Source: Niveibacterium sp. SC-1
GTDB lineage: Bacteria > Pseudomonadota > Gammaproteobacteria > Burkholderiales > Rhodocyclaceae
DNA: 64,000 nucleotides
Assembly (NCBI RefSeq): GCF_038235435.1
Contig: NZ_CP151275.1
Coordinates: 4,030,001 to 4,094,000 of the forward strand
Reading direction: 5' to 3'
The notes under the pieces were generated by a model that worked only from the letters and a program-made list of their open reading frames with translations, ran no database searches and was not told where the DNA came from. Below, piece by piece: positions 63,342-64,000 of the stretch. The position numbers and the translations under genes are program-made. Numbering within the stretch: the first letter of the stretch is position 1; every line of letters starts with the position of its first letter.

Positions 63342-63767
63342 ATGTCGCATTCCGCCTTTCTGCGCCGCCTCGCGCAGCGCCAACTCAAAGCCTTGAAGTC
63401 CGGGTCGCCCGCCCAGGCCCTTCCTGTACTGCGTCGACTGCAGCAGGTAGGCCTGTTCGCACAGACACCGTTGAGCAAGCTCTTTCACGAACGAAGCGAA
63501 GTCCAGCTCAAGCATTTGCTGCGCATGCTCGCGCTGGAGCTTGGCTACCCCGACTGGGAGTCGCTCGCGCCTGTCGTCGAAAGCCTGCCCGCCGAACGCT
63601 TCGACGGTCCGCTCTATCGGGATGGCGGCCTGCCCTATCCCAGCCCCTGGTTCCGCGACGAGGCCGAAGCGCTGGCCTGGCAAGCCGAACACGGCGGCAC
63701 CTTGCACCGGTACGGCGACACCGTGGTGGTTGTCGCCGAGCCCGGCCAGGCGTCACCGGACGACTGA
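63342..63767 (+). CDS. hypothetical protein
   Basis: A 141-residue protein I cannot assign. The first ~65 residues are basic and helical (FLRRLAQRQLKALKSG, LRRLQQVGLF, LKHLLRMLALELGYPDWESL), the remainder is acidic with FDGPLYRDGGLPYPSPWF, an EALAWQAEHGGTLHRYGDTVVVV end that looks like a small beta hairpin. No signal peptide or membrane helix. An AAGGAA site 9 bp before the ATG supports expression. The GYPDW segment recalls short motifs in uncharacterised proteobacterial proteins, nothing more. Confidence 0.65.
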   Translation: MSHSAFLRRLAQRQLKALKSGSPAQALPVLRRLQQVGLFAQTPLSKLFHERSEVQLKHLLRMLALELGYPDWESLAPVVESLPAERFDGPLYRDGGLPYPSPWFRDEAEALAWQAEHGGTLHRYGDTVVVVAEPGQASPDD

Positions 63768-63903
63768 CCCTGTCGCGCCTCCTTTGCGGGCGCGAGGCTT
63801 CCCGGTTTTCTTGCCGAGGCTCACGTCGCGAGCCCCGGCAGGCCCAGACTCATCCGCCGCGCCGAGAAACACCCGCGAGCGCGGCCTGACAAGGTATCCC
63901 GAC

Positions 63904-64000
63904 ATGACTCCAGCCAGTCTTGCCTCGCCCCGCGGCGTCAGCATGAATTTCGTGCTGCTCACCGTCTTTCTCGACATGCTCGGCGTCGGTCTCATCGTGC
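63904..64000 (+). CDS. MFS transporter, N-terminus (cut by window edge)
   Basis: Only about 32 codons are visible. After a short leader the sequence NFVLLTVFLDMLGVGLIV matches the first membrane helix of the TCR/Tet-type major facilitator efflux pumps (FLDMLG.GLI). The start may be the ATG at 63904 or the one at 63943. The rest lies outside the window. Confidence 0.65.
   Translation, partial: MTPASLASPRGVSMNFVLLTVFLDMLGVGLIV

Overview
The window reads as chromosomal DNA of a GC-rich betaproteobacterium, most likely of the Rhodocyclales/Burkholderiales type. Support comes from a PhaM-type polyhydroxyalkanoate (PHA) granule protein, a Kdo hydroxylase, a DUF2782 protein, the nadD-rsfS-rlmH-maf-rng block, and the order zapB-like / zapA / 6S RNA / EVE gene. 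Species and genus are inferred from gene families only. Most genes sit in tightly packed runs with 1-17 bp overlaps.

Layout. (1) 1-3.6 kb: the end of an indolepyruvate ferredoxin oxidoreductase, a membrane-anchored methyltransferase, an orphan ParA-like ATPase, a PhaM-like granule protein and a methylmalonyl-CoA-epimerase-like VOC protein. (2) 3.7-10.5 kb, minus strand: methylmalonyl-CoA mutase, its MeaB GTPase and both subunits of a propionyl-CoA-type carboxylase, a pathway from propionyl-CoA to succinyl-CoA. (3) 10.6-17.0 kb: a TauE/SafE permease and an EVE-domain gene, then about 5.1 kb of mobile debris. It holds an integrase remnant, an intact IS3-type element with a canonical A_AAA_AAG frameshift site, an IS1111-type IS110 element with a likely guide-RNA region, two broken IS5-type transposases and an AT-rich methyltransferase. 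This island lies between the EVE gene and a second copy of the EVE gene's start. (4) 17.1-18.0 kb: terminator, probable 6S RNA, zapA and a zapB-like gene. (5) 18.1-28.2 kb: vitamin B12 import (btuF, btuD, btuC, btuB, with an M48 protease between btuF and btuD), a cobalamin riboswitch, and B12 nucleotide-loop assembly (cobU, cobT, cobS, cobC). (6) 28.2-43.1 kb: cell-surface glycan genes: two family-9 and one family-4 glycosyltransferase, Kdo hydroxylase, acyltransferase, MsbA flippase, asparagine-synthase-like amidotransferase, methyltransferase, two CgeB-like glycosyltransferases, an O-antigen-ligase-like protein and a third family-9 enzyme. (7) 43.1-49.9 kb: an HI0933-type flavoprotein, a hybrid histidine kinase overlapping a REC-PAS-GGDEF-EAL response regulator, and a J-like domain fused to a trypsin-like protease. 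(8) 50.0-57 kb: polA, a LOG-family hydrolase, DUF2782, homoserine kinase and two related membrane proteins. (9) 56.5-62 kb: nadD, rsfS, rlmH, maf, rng, a HAD phosphatase, a small secreted protein and a glutathione S-transferase, ending at a terminator. (10) 62-64 kb: an EF-hand protein, an unknown gene and the start of an MFS transporter.

How the parts fit. The B12 import and salvage genes supply the cofactor of the methylmalonyl-CoA mutase in the same window. PhaM and the propionyl-CoA genes both point to PHA metabolism, and the neighbouring ParA-like ATPase raises the possibility of an active granule-positioning system. The glycan genes look like one lipopolysaccharide core/O-antigen locus. 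I saw no CRISPR array, tRNA or 16S/23S rRNA gene.
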